Part shown: in pieces, positions 1 through 8,211 of the stretch
Numbering within the stretch: position 1 is the first letter of the stretch
Layout: each line of letters begins with the position of its first letter
DNA from: an uncultured cyanobacterium
GTDB lineage: Bacteria; Cyanobacteriota; Cyanobacteriia; PCC-6307; Cyanobiaceae
NCBI GenBank assembly: GCA_903831165.1
Contig: CAIKWV010000621.1
Location: 1-9,694 of the forward strand
Reading direction: 5' to 3'
DNA: 9,694 nt
Position numbers and translations under genes: made by a program
The notes under the pieces: generated by a model
Told to the model about the DNA's origin: nothing
The model's input: the letters and a program-made list of their open reading frames with translations, nothing else
The model's database searches: none

Positions 1-1
1 C

Positions 2-283
2 CCCTGGTCGCTGGAGCAACCCCTGCCCCATCAGCAGGGTTCGTCCGTGCTGTCGGGGCATCAGGCTCCGATCGCGGCCTTTGGGCCACCGCTCAGCGGT
101 GATCCGATCCCGCCGCTCTCCACCCCGGCTGCAGCGCCAGCTCGTCTGAACACCGCCCAGCAGGTGCGTCAGCGCTTGCTGGGACGACGCCAGCCGGAAT
201 CCCGTCCGGCCCCCGCCCCCCAGGCCCTGTCGGATCTGCGGGCCTGGCTGGCCGCTGACGATGATCTGCCCCGAGCCTCCTGA
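2..283 (+). CDS. 3' end of an unrecognised gene (partial)
   Basis: An open frame enters from the left edge and ends at the TGA at 281-283, giving the last 93 residues of a protein whose start lies outside the window. The visible part is rich in Pro, Ala and Gln and looks disordered. A short possible helix (AQQVRQRLLGRR) and an acidic C-terminus (LRAWLAADDDLPRAS) are the only distinct segments. No domain can be named. An ATG at 47 lies in frame but is unlikely to be the start, because the frame stays open upstream of it. The stop lies 10 bases before the chosen start of the epimerase gene, or 23 bases inside it if the ATG at 261 is used, so the two genes are probably co-transcribed. Reality as a gene is inferred from the open frame and this tight junction, not from homology. 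Confidence 0.5.
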   Translation, partial: PWSLEQPLPHQQGSSVLSGHQAPIAAFGPPLSGDPIPPLSTPAAAPARLNTAQQVRQRLLGRRQPESRPAPAPQALSDLRAWLAADDDLPRAS

Positions 284-293
284 GCCCCAGCCC

Positions 294-1016
294 ATGCCCT
301 CCCCCCTTGCCGCCCGCCTGGGCCGTCCCACCCTGGCCGGTGGTCTGATCGTGTCGGTGCAGGCTCCCGAGGGTTCGCCGATGCGCGATCCGGCTGTGAT
401 CGCGGCCATGGCCGAAGCCAGCCTGGCCAATGGGGCGATCGGGGTCCGACTGGAGAGCCCCGAGCACATCGGCGCGGTACGGCGCCGCTGCCCTCAGGCC
501 CTGATCATCGGCCTGTGGAAGCGCAGTTTCAGCGACAGCCCGGTGTACATCACCCCGGGTTGGCGGGAGATCCAGGCCGTATGGGCCGCCGGCGCCGATG
601 TGGTGGCGATCGATGCCACCGAGCGCCACCGCCCCGAGGGCCAGCGCCTGGAGGAATTGGTGGCACGATCCGCGGCTGAGCTGGGGGCACCGTTGATGGC
701 CGATGTCGACAGCCTCGCCAATGGCCTGCGGGCCGCTGAGCTGGGCTTGTGCTGGGTGGGCACCACCCTGTATGGCTACACGGAGGCCACTGCCGGCCTG
801 AAACCTCCCGCCTGGGATCTGCTGGGGCCACTGCGCGCCCAGCTGCCCGCCGACACCGTGCTGATCTGTGAGGGGGGCATCGCGGCGGCGGAACAGGCCC
901 GTCGTGCCCTTGCGGCCGGGGCCGATGCGGTGGTGGTGGGCACGGCAATCACCGGGGTGGATCTGCAGGTGGCGGCCTACGCACGGGCGATGGCGGCGGC
1001 CCAGGGTCCGGGTTGA
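294..1016 (+). CDS. nanE: Putative N-acetylmannosamine-6-phosphate 2-epimerase (NanE family)
   Basis: Predicted 240-residue TIM-barrel enzyme that interconverts ManNAc-6-phosphate and GlcNAc-6-phosphate in the cytoplasm, a step of sialic acid and amino-sugar use. Family motifs appear in order: GLIVSVQAPEGSPM (18-30), GAIGVR (47-52), IIGLWKRSFSDSPVYITP (71-88), GADVVAIDATERHRP (100-114), LMADVDS (134-140), TTLYGYT (157-163), CEGGI (192-196) and VVVGTAIT (213-220). By family knowledge, Gln23, Arg52, Lys76 (catalytic) and Glu193 are the active-site positions, and their spacing fits. The usual AITRP near the C-terminus reads AITGV here, so an Arg expected near the phosphate is missing. The ATG at 261 is an alternative start, but it overlaps the upstream gene and adds a Pro-rich leader; 294 gives the normal family length. 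No Shine-Dalgarno helps decide. No nanA, nanK or sialate transporter is nearby, so the physiological role is uncertain. Confidence 0.85.
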   Translation: MPSPLAARLGRPTLAGGLIVSVQAPEGSPMRDPAVIAAMAEASLANGAIGVRLESPEHIGAVRRRCPQALIIGLWKRSFSDSPVYITPGWREIQAVWAAGADVVAIDATERHRPEGQRLEELVARSAAELGAPLMADVDSLANGLRAAELGLCWVGTTLYGYTEATAGLKPPAWDLLGPLRAQLPADTVLICEGGIAAAEQARRALAAGADAVVVGTAITGVDLQVAAYARAMAAAQGPG

Positions 1017-1198
1017 TCGCGACCTTGCAGCATCGGGACTGAGCCACCGGGAGTGGCGCAACCGGTTTCAGCTGCAGACGCAGTGTTCCGCCCTTGGGTG
1101 GCTGGACCAATGGGATCCCGAGACTCATGTCCCCGACAGGACGGCCGCCGTTCCGTGGGGTGATGTCGCCACCGTCCCGAGGCCAAGGAATTGTGTCA

Positions 1199-1221
1199 CC
1201 CGCTCCCCATGGGGCAGCGGG
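1199..1221. repeat. Inverted repeat, 10-bp stem with one bulged C
   Basis: CCCGCT (1199-1204) pairs with AGCGGG (1216-1221). Inside it CCCC (1205-1208) faces GGGG (1211-1214) across AT, with C1215 bulged. In RNA the central pair would open to leave a four-base loop. No T-tract follows on either side. It could end transcription of the epimerase gene without a U-run, or belong to the leader of the downstream small gene. Confidence 0.55.
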
Positions 1222-1253
1222 CTTGTGCACCATGGGAAAGCGTCGTTGGCCAG

Positions 1254-1283
1254 CGTGGACGGACACCACTTTGACCGTCCACG
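1254..1283. repeat. Inverted repeat, perfect 9-bp stem, 12-base loop
   Basis: CGTGGACGG (1254-1262) is the exact reverse complement of CCGTCCACG (1275-1283). Two more pairs (A1252-T1286 and G1253-C1285) can form if G1284 bulges. The stem closes about 15 bases upstream of the ATG at 1299, so in RNA it would sit next to the ribosome-loading region of that gene. Confidence 0.6.
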
Positions 1284-1298
1284 GCTGGGGCAGTTGTC

Positions 1299-1505
1299 AT
1301 GCGGTACTTCGATCCACTGTTCTGCACGCTCACCTGTGGTGGGGTGGCCCTGTTCGGGTCGGTGCTCTTCGGATTGCCGATGACCACGTACCACCTGGGC
1401 CAGATGCAGGCACTCAACCGGGAGCTGGGCAAACTGTGCAGCGACCCGCCGCAGAAAGCCCTCATCGTCTGCCGCTTGCATGCGCGACTGCTGAAGGATC
1501 TCTGA
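1299..1505 (+). CDS. Small single-pass membrane protein, unknown function
   Basis: Encodes 68 residues. A hydrophobic segment at about 8-27 (LFCTLTCGGVALFGSVLFGL) should be one membrane helix. A polar, mostly helical tail of about 40 residues follows, with a basic end (RLHARLLKDL). Four cysteines occur at 9, 13, 47 and 58. Third codon positions are strongly GC-biased like the neighbours, and the hydropathy is coherent, which supports a real gene. It is too short for a family assignment and I do not recognise it. It runs convergently into groEL2, with stops 41 bases apart, and is preceded by the inverted-repeat region. There is no strong Shine-Dalgarno; GGCTGGGG lies upstream of the ATG. It may have its own promoter or be read through from the epimerase gene. 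Confidence 0.65.
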   Translation: MRYFDPLFCTLTCGGVALFGSVLFGLPMTTYHLGQMQALNRELGKLCSDPPQKALIVCRLHARLLKDL

Positions 1506-1533
1506 ACGGCGGGCGTGGATCTGAAGGGTGAAG

Positions 1534-1546
1534 GGCCCCGTGGGGC

Positions 1547-1547
<1 letters not shown>
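1534..1547. terminator. Short hairpin between convergent genes (possible bidirectional terminator)
   Basis: GCCCC (1535-1539) and GGGGC (1542-1546) form an inverted repeat, extended by a possible G-T pair, between the stop of the small membrane gene and the stop of groEL2. The stem is very GC-rich but the loop is only two bases unless the inner pair opens. No long T-run follows in either direction, so terminator function is only a position-based guess. Confidence 0.3.
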
Positions 1548-3244
<1,697 letters not shown>

Positions 3245-3352
3245 TTAGAGCAGATTCCCACAACGTCCCCACACCCGTCAGCGGCGGGGCGGTGGGGAAA
3301 GCCGAATCGGGCAGGAGGGGTCGTCAAGCTGCGCGTCCAGCGCGGCCTCGAT

Positions 3353-3356
3353 AAGG
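3353..3356 (+). promoter_or_regulatory. Shine-Dalgarno (AAGG) for the small membrane gene at 3364
   Basis: AAGG lies seven bases before the ATG at 3364, a good spacing. It supports that start in a region where most genes lack a visible Shine-Dalgarno. Confidence 0.45.
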
Positions 3357-3363
3357 TCCGGCC

Positions 3364-3621
3364 ATGGATGACCTGCTGCAGCAGACGATCGACACGGCCG
3401 TGGCCAGTGCCGCCGCGGAAGCCGGGCTGGGGCCGGCCACCACGGCCAACGGCATGGTGTTCCTGCTGATTGCGGCCCTCGGTCTGCTGATGGCCCTGGT
3501 GTACGTGCCGGTGCGGCTGTTCCTGACGATCACCGCCCGCAGCCGCCGGCTGCGCCTGCTGCAGAAAATCCGCCGCCTGCGCGACGACCTCGGCCAGCCC
3601 CTGGTGGTCGACCAGACCTGA
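3364..3621 (+). CDS. Small single-pass membrane protein, unknown function
   Basis: Encodes 85 residues. The first 30 residues are mildly acidic and Ala-rich. A membrane helix lies at about 30-55 (FLLIAALGLLMALVYVPVRLFL), followed by a strongly basic stretch (ARSRRLRLLQKIRRLRDD) and the end QPLVVDQT. The basic patch after the helix predicts an outside-in orientation with the C-terminus in the cytoplasm. GC-rich third positions and an AAGG at 3353-3356 support a real gene. It is divergent from groEL2 (140-base gap) and converges on fabG, with stops 30 bases apart. I do not recognise a family, and no function is proposed. Confidence 0.75.
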   Translation: MDDLLQQTIDTAVASAAAEAGLGPATTANGMVFLLIAALGLLMALVYVPVRLFLTITARSRRLRLLQKIRRLRDDLGQPLVVDQT

Positions 3622-3651
3622 GCCGACCTGCTGGCCGGCGCTTGCCCCGGC

Positions 3652-3654
<3 letters not shown>
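3619..3654. repeat. Inverted repeat spanning both convergent stop codons
   Basis: TGAGCCG (3619-3625) is the exact reverse complement of CGGCTCA (3648-3654). The left arm begins with the TGA stop of the small membrane gene, and the right arm ends with the complement of the TGA stop of fabG. A second stem, GCCGG (3634-3638) with CCGGC (3647-3651), competes with part of it. Placement between convergent genes suggests a two-way transcription end, but there is no T-run. Confidence 0.4.
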
Positions 3655-4482
<828 letters not shown>

Positions 4483-5610
4483 TCAGGAGGTCATCGGGCT
4501 TTCCTCGACCACCGCGGCCCCGAGCAGGGTCCGGAAGCGGGCGAGCTGCTCCTTGCTGCCCATCACCACCATCAGCTGGCCGGGGATCACCTGCACGTCG
4601 CCGCCGGGATTGGCGATCAGCTCCGGGCCGCCTCTGGCGTAGCCGCTACCGCGATAGGCGTAGGGATTGCTGACGCTGGGCTCCGGATTGCGCACTGCCA
4701 GCACCAGGGCGCCGGTGCGGCGGCGCAGATGCAGATCCTGCAGGGTGCGGTTCAGCAGCTCGCCGAGCATGGCGGGGTCCTCGCTGAGCTGGAACTCCTC
4801 CACCTCACAATCGGATCCGGCCAGCAGATCCATGAAATCGACCGAAAGCGGCCTGAGGGCGGTGGCCGCCATGGTGCGGCCGCCGGCCACATAGGGGCTG
4901 ATCACCCGGTCGGCGCCGGCCTGCCGCAGTTTGCGTTCGGCTTCCTCACTGTCGGAGCGGGCGATCAGCCGCAGCTTGGGGGCCATGGCCCGGGCGCTGA
5001 GCACCACGTAGAGGTTGGCGGCGTCGTTGGGCAGGGCCGCCACCAGGCTGCGGCAGCGCAGAATGCCGGCCTCCAGCAAGGTTTCATCGAGGGTGGCATC
5101 GGCCAGCAACACCGGCAGCCCCTTCTCCTCGGCGGCATCGCGGCGCTCCGGGTCCATCTCGACGATCAGCAGGGAGATGCCCTCCTGACCCAGCTGGGCG
5201 GCGATTTCGCGGCCGATGCGGCCGTAGCCGCAGAGGATCACGTGGTCCTGCATGGTTCGTACCCAGTCGATGAAGCGACGTTGGCGCAGTTTGCGGAAGT
5301 AGCCCATCTCCGAGAGGGTCACCAGGCTGCGGATGGTCAGCTGAACCACGACCACGCCTCCGATGATCGAAAACACCGTGACCACCCGCCCGGCGGCGCT
5401 GAGGGGATGCACCTCGCCGTAGCCGATCGTGGCGATGGTGATCGACACCATCCAGTAGCAATCGCCCCAGTCCCAGCCTTCGGTGATCCGGTAGCCGAGG
5501 GCGCTGGCGTTGATCACCAGGACCAGGGCCACCAGCGGCAGCAACCAGGGGCGCCGGGAGCGGGATGTGGGCGGTGATCGGCGCAGCCAGGGCCGCGATC
5601 TCATCGACAT
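4483..5610 (-). CDS. Two-helix potassium channel with cytoplasmic RCK (TrkA-N/TrkA-C) domain
   Basis: A 375-residue K+ channel of the MthK-like plan. A basic N-terminus (1-20) is followed by TM1 (about 22-39). The pore loop carries the selectivity filter TIGYGE (61-66) and is followed by TM2 (about 75-97). The RCK-N Rossmann fold begins at HVILCGYGRIG (123-133), with an acidic residue at the end of its second strand (VEMD, 150-153) and the DAT..ETLLEAGI element (171-183). An RCK-C subdomain runs from about 265 to 366. This last part has a Tyr/Gly-rich insert (about 310-332) relative to the compact family version. The ligand cannot be read from sequence; nucleotide or divalent cation control is known in the family. 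The gene lies 27 bases after the glycosyltransferase-like gene and 42 before fabG, so co-transcription is likely. Met120 just before the RCK fold is a possible internal start. Confidence 0.92.
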   Translation of the reverse strand: MSMRSRPWLRRSPPTSRSRRPWLLPLVALVLVINASALGYRITEGWDWGDCYWMVSITIATIGYGEVHPLSAAGRVVTVFSIIGGVVVVQLTIRSLVTLSEMGYFRKLRQRRFIDWVRTMQDHVILCGYGRIGREIAAQLGQEGISLLIVEMDPERRDAAEEKGLPVLLADATLDETLLEAGILRCRSLVAALPNDAANLYVVLSARAMAPKLRLIARSDSEEAERKLRQAGADRVISPYVAGGRTMAATALRPLSVDFMDLLAGSDCEVEEFQLSEDPAMLGELLNRTLQDLHLRRRTGALVLAVRNPEPSVSNPYAYRGSGYARGGPELIANPGGDVQVIPGQLMVVMGSKEQLARFRTLLGAAVVEESPMTS

Positions 5611-5637
5611 CGCGCTCGCCCAGGCTGCGTCAAGGGC

Positions 5638-6480
5638 TCAGGCCAGTCCCAGGGCCGCCAGGACGGTATCAGGGGTGAGGGCATCAAGGCCGGCGGCGGC
5701 TGTCAGTCCTTTTACTCCCGGTCGCTGCGGCAGGCTGTCGCCATCGCGGCCGAGGGCCACCATCGGCACGCCGCAGAGCAGGGCCAGCTCCTCGCTGAGG
5801 GGATCACTGGCCAGCACCACATCGCTGGCGGCCACCATCGCGGCCCGCTCCAGGACGTGGGCGGCATCGGCCGGCCCCAGCTCCAGGCTGCGCAGTGCCG
5901 GCAGGCTGGCGCGGATGCTGCCGGGCAGCTGCTGCCAGCGCTCCTGCGGCCAGTCGCCCGGCACCCCGGCGGGGGTGAGCAGCAGCATGGGTCCGTCGCC
6001 GGCGGGCAGGCGGGCGGTGGCTTCAGCCAGAACCTTCTGGGGCAGGACGAGGCGGAAGGCCTCAGCGTCGAGGGAAACGCCGATCGGTTGCAGGTAGGCG
6101 GCCAGGGCCTGAGCGGGCCAGCCCCCCGTGGACGGATTCACCTTCTGGGTGGCGGAGAAGCCAGCGGCGGCGAGGCGGGTGGGGATGTGACTCATTGAGA
6201 GCATCAGGTCCACCTGACGGCCGCCGGCGAGGTTGATGCAGACCTGGAAATCCGGTTCGCGCACCGAACCGAGCAGATTGGCCCAGTCCGCCAGGCTGGC
6301 GTCGCCGAAGTTGAACGGGATCAGCTTCTCCACCTCCGGCACCAGCTTCCAGACGCCGGCGACGGCGGGGGCACAGGCCACCTGAATGGCGAACTTCAGC
6401 TGCTGGGCGACGGCCGCCACCGCCGGCAGGGCCTGGACCTGGTCAACCGCATCGCCCGGAATCAGGAACAGTGCACGCAT
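5638..6480 (-). CDS. Glycosyltransferase family 9 (heptosyltransferase-like) protein, degenerate
   Basis: A 280-residue protein beginning [21 protein letters not shown], which matches the N-terminal Rossmann half of ADP-heptose:LPS heptosyltransferases (usually GDxxxxxPxl). The C-terminal half keeps [19 protein letters not shown] (168-186), corresponding to the HPG...WP..RW element. It also has [29 protein letters not shown] (216-244), where the family usually has DSGPxHLAAAxGxP. The His and Gly of that nucleotide-sugar motif are lost, and the protein is about 40-60 residues shorter than typical enzymes, so catalysis is doubtful. The frame stays open upstream to 6999, but that part only mirrors ispD and reads as low-complexity Ser/Pro/Ala; the ATG at 6480 starts the recognisable domain. 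It is the first gene of the minus cluster with the K+ channel and fabG, and is divergent from ispD. The role could be in envelope glycan work, unproven. Confidence 0.75.
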   Translation of the reverse strand: MRALFLIPGDAVDQVQALPAVAAVAQQLKFAIQVACAPAVAGVWKLVPEVEKLIPFNFGDASLADWANLLGSVREPDFQVCINLAGGRQVDLMLSMSHIPTRLAAAGFSATQKVNPSTGGWPAQALAAYLQPIGVSLDAEAFRLVLPQKVLAEATARLPAGDGPMLLLTPAGVPGDWPQERWQQLPGSIRASLPALRSLELGPADAAHVLERAAMVAASDVVLASDPLSEELALLCGVPMVALGRDGDSLPQRPGVKGLTAAAGLDALTPDTVLAALGLA

Positions 6481-6505
6481 CGGACAGATGGGGCCGGGCG
6501 GGCTG

Positions 6506-6511
6506 ATTGTA
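6506..6511 (-). promoter_or_regulatory. Possible -10 box (TACAAT) for the glycosyltransferase/K+ channel/fabG cluster
   Basis: On the minus strand TACAAT matches the sigma-70 -10 consensus at five of six bases. It would place transcription start about 19 bases before the ATG at 6480, inside the 73-base divergent gap with ispD. No good -35 box is seen at 16-18 bases, so this is tentative. Confidence 0.3.
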
Positions 6512-6543
6512 TGGAGCGCGGACCTGTTCGACCGACCCAAACC

Positions 6544-6547
6544 GGAG
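6544..6547 (+). promoter_or_regulatory. Shine-Dalgarno (GGAG) that sets the GTG start of ispD
   Basis: GGAG ends six bases before the GTG at 6554. Together with the start of the recognisable IspD domain directly at that codon, it decides the start over the in-frame ATGs at 6386 and 6488. Confidence 0.55.
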
Positions 6548-6553
6548 CTGCTT

Positions 6554-7237
6554 GTGCATTTGCTGATCGCCGCCGCCGGCAGTGGCCGCCGCATGGGCGC
6601 CGCCGGCAACAAGTTGCTGCTGGAGGTGGCCGGTCGGCCGGTGCTGGCCTGGACCCTGGATGCGGTGCTGGGCTGCGACGCCATCACCTGGATTGGCATC
6701 GTCGGCCAGCCGGTGGATGCGGAGGCGATCGCCGCCATCGTGGCGGCCGCCCAGCCGGATCGACCGGTGCAATGGATCGTCGGTGGAGACACCCGCCAGG
6801 ACTCGGTGCGGTGCGGCCTGGCGGCCCTGCCGCCGGAGGCCGAAGGGGTGTTGATCCATGACGGGGCCCGTTGCCTGGTGAGCACCGAGCTGCTGGAGCG
6901 CTGCGTGGCGGCGGTCCGCTCCGGCGAGGCGGTGATCGCCGCCACCCCGGTCACCGACACGATCAAAACAGTCGATGCCGACGGCACGATCACGGACACC
7001 CCTGATCGCAGCCTGCTGTGGGCGGCCCAGACCCCCCAGGGCTTTCCGGTGGCTCAGCTGCGGCAGGCCCATGGCCGGGCGGAAACGGAGGGCTGGAGCG
7101 TCACCGATGACGCGGCCCTGTTTGAGCGGCTGGGCTGGCCCGTGCGGGTGCTGCCCGCCTCGCCCGCCAACATCAAGCTGACCACCCCCTTCGACCTGAG
7201 GATCGCGGCGGCGATCCTGACCGATCAGTCCCGTTAG
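6554..7237 (+). CDS. ispD: 2-C-methyl-D-erythritol 4-phosphate cytidylyltransferase IspD
   Basis: A 227-residue enzyme of the MEP pathway that couples 2-C-methyl-D-erythritol 4-phosphate to CTP, giving CDP-ME for isoprenoid, carotenoid and chlorophyll-phytol synthesis. The nucleotide-binding start [19 protein letters not shown] (2-20) carries the Arg and Lys20 equivalent to E. coli Arg15 and Lys27. Others are [10 protein letters not shown] (77-85), [10 protein letters not shown] (100-109), PVTDTIK (132-138), [14 protein letters not shown] (151-164), TDDA (184-187) and IKLTTPFDL (207-215). The signature HDxARP reads HDGARC, a Pro-to-Cys change outside the catalytic residues. Length is normal for the family. 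The start is GTG, with GGAG six bases ahead; upstream in-frame ATGs would overlap the divergent gene. A HIP1-type palindrome GCGATCGC lies inside at 6725-6732. It is divergent from the glycosyltransferase-like gene. Confidence 0.94.
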   Translation: MHLLIAAAGSGRRMGAAGNKLLLEVAGRPVLAWTLDAVLGCDAITWIGIVGQPVDAEAIAAIVAAAQPDRPVQWIVGGDTRQDSVRCGLAALPPEAEGVLIHDGARCLVSTELLERCVAAVRSGEAVIAATPVTDTIKTVDADGTITDTPDRSLLWAAQTPQGFPVAQLRQAHGRAETEGWSVTDDAALFERLGWPVRVLPASPANIKLTTPFDLRIAAAILTDQSR

Positions 7238-7251
7238 CCAAGATCAGTCGA

Positions 7252-7300
7252 CGCTGGCGCCATGCTTGTGCCGACTGTGTCGGTGCCACAGCTGCCAGCG
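7252..7300. other. Nested and competing inverted repeats between ispD and the exported-protein gene
   Basis: CGCTGGC (7252-7258) pairs exactly with GCCAGCG (7294-7300). Inside, CCGAC (7271-7275) pairs with GTCGG (7279-7283), extended by G-T pairs to 7268/7286. An alternative stem, CAGTCG (7245-7250) with CGACTG (7272-7277), uses the same bases, so the two folds exclude each other. No T-run follows. It could be the ispD terminator region, or a leader of the gene at 7353 whose start lies 53 bases beyond. Confidence 0.45.
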
Positions 7301-7340
7301 AAAGCGGCTGAAGAGCTGCAAATATCCGACATTAATTGTA

Positions 7341-7345
7341 GAGGG
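7341..7345 (+). promoter_or_regulatory. Shine-Dalgarno (GAGGG) for the exported protein at 7353
   Basis: GAGGG ends seven bases before the ATG at 7353, the clearest ribosome site in the window. It follows an AT-rich patch (7321-7340, including ATTAATTGTA) that could hold the promoter, though no exact -10/-35 pair can be named. Confidence 0.55.
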
Positions 7346-7352
7346 TTGCTGA

Positions 7353-8144
7353 ATGGCCGGTTTCCATCAGAGTCCGATGGGTATCAGGAGCCGCCGACCC
7401 CTCCGCTTGGTTCTTCGCCCCTTGGTTGGCCTGCCCATGTTCCTGGCCATGGGCCTCGGCACGATGCCGGCCAGAGCCATGCCTGGGGCTTCCGTTCAGT
7501 TGTTCCGCGTCAACGGCAATGGCCTGAAGCCGATGCCAGGCATCACGGACGCCCTGGATCGGGTCCAGGCTCAGCGCACGGCCCTGGCCCAGACTCCACA
7601 GCCTGGACAATCCAAGCTGATGCTGGTGGCCCAGACCGGACAGGGCACCGTGGGCTCTCTCTCTAGTTACACCCAGTCATTTGTCGGACCGCTGCCAGAA
7701 CTGTCCGGCAACCTGAGGCTGGTCTACATCGACTCGAACACGGGAACCATCGGCCAGGTTCTGGAAGAATTTGACGTCAAAGGTCCCAACGTCACCATCA
7801 GCCCCGATCGGCTCCAGATCACCATCCAGCTGCCCCCCAACACCACGATCCAGCCGGGGCAGACGGTGATGCTGCAGTTCCCCGCCACCACGCCGACTGG
7901 GGAACCGATCATCTACCCCAATCACCTGCCGTCCACCCCCTGTCAGTTCATGGTCACCGCCGTTTCGACCGTGCCGGTGGTTCCCGCAGCTCCCCTGGTG
8001 GCCGCTCCGGCTGCAGCCGCCGCCGGAATCTCCCCGCTGGTGATCCTCGGCGTTGTTGTCCTCGTCGGTGTGGGCGTGGCCGCCGCAGCCGGAGGCTTTG
8101 ACGGCGGTGGTGGTGGTGGTGGCACCAATCCCAGCTCCCGCTGA
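7353..8144 (+). CDS. Exported protein with C-terminal membrane anchor and polyglycine tail, unknown function
   Basis: Encodes 263 residues. A basic start (RSRRPLRLVLRP) and hydrophobic core (about 22-36) with a likely cleavage after ARA (40-42) form a signal peptide. Residues 43-110 are Gln/Gly/Thr-rich and polar. Residues 118-205 look beta-rich, with alternating strands such as LRLVYID, ITIQLPPNTTI and TVMLQF, and resemble a small extracellular beta-sandwich; no family can be named. A Pro/Ala/Val linker (205-226) precedes a membrane helix (about 227-248, LVILGVVVLVGVGVAAAA). The end is D-GGGGGGG-TNPSSR. The order beta domain, flexible linker, helix and glycine tail suggests a surface protein held by its C-terminus, but there is no LPXTG, PEP-CTERM or other known sorting motif. 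The Shine-Dalgarno at 7341-7345 supports the start. It does not overlap ispD and probably has its own promoter. Confidence 0.8.
   Translation: MAGFHQSPMGIRSRRPLRLVLRPLVGLPMFLAMGLGTMPARAMPGASVQLFRVNGNGLKPMPGITDALDRVQAQRTALAQTPQPGQSKLMLVAQTGQGTVGSLSSYTQSFVGPLPELSGNLRLVYIDSNTGTIGQVLEEFDVKGPNVTISPDRLQITIQLPPNTTIQPGQTVMLQFPATTPTGEPIIYPNHLPSTPCQFMVTAVSTVPVVPAAPLVAAPAAAAAGISPLVILGVVVLVGVGVAAAAGGFDGGGGGGGTNPSSR
8103..8123 (+). repeat. GGT trinucleotide tract encoding seven glycines
   Basis: Five tandem GGT codons (8106-8120) flanked by GGC codons encode Gly251-257 of the anchored exported protein. Identical tandem triplets are prone to slippage, so the glycine number may differ between strains. Changes by whole triplets would keep the frame. 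Confidence 0.8.
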
Positions 8145-8211
8145 TCCCTCTGCGTCGATTGCACAGAAGCCAACGATCCGATCTCCTGCTCCCATCACCC
8201 GTCTCTGAAGA

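Larger units (their letters stand above)
1017..1298 (+). other. Non-coding stretch with dense inverted repeats (possible structured leader)
   Basis: This 282-base gap between the epimerase and the next small gene holds no convincing reading frame. It is rich in inverted repeats. GCCAC/GTGGC at 1043-1057 could form a small hairpin. CCCGCTCCCC pairs with GGGG-C-AGCGGG at 1199-1221. A stem of nine perfect pairs (1254-1262 with 1275-1283) ends 15 bases before the ATG at 1299. The element GGACGG occurs at 1139-1144 and 1257-1262, and its complement CCGTCC at 1172-1177 and 1275-1280, so alternative pairings are possible. I do not recognise a known riboswitch consensus (no cobalamin, glutamine or SAM box). 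No T-run follows any stem, so simple terminators are not obvious. Confidence 0.4.

Noticed and set aside
93..1061. Minus-strand open frame of 322 codons opposite nanE
   Set aside because: The opposite strand encodes a full set of NanE motifs. This frame is Arg/Gly/His-rich with no recognisable domain.
6386..6553. ATG at 6386 as start of ispD
   Set aside because: It would overlap the divergent gene and add 56 residues unlike the family. The GTG at 6554 has a GGAG at good spacing and starts the IspD domain directly.
6725..6732. HIP1 palindrome GCGATCGC inside ispD
   Set aside because: I found only one copy in the window, which is expected by chance at this GC content and gives no lineage or functional signal.
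6481..6999. N-terminal extension of the glycosyltransferase-like frame up to 6999
   Set aside because: The extra 173 residues are Ser/Ala/Pro-rich and mirror ispD. The family domain starts exactly at the ATG at 6480.
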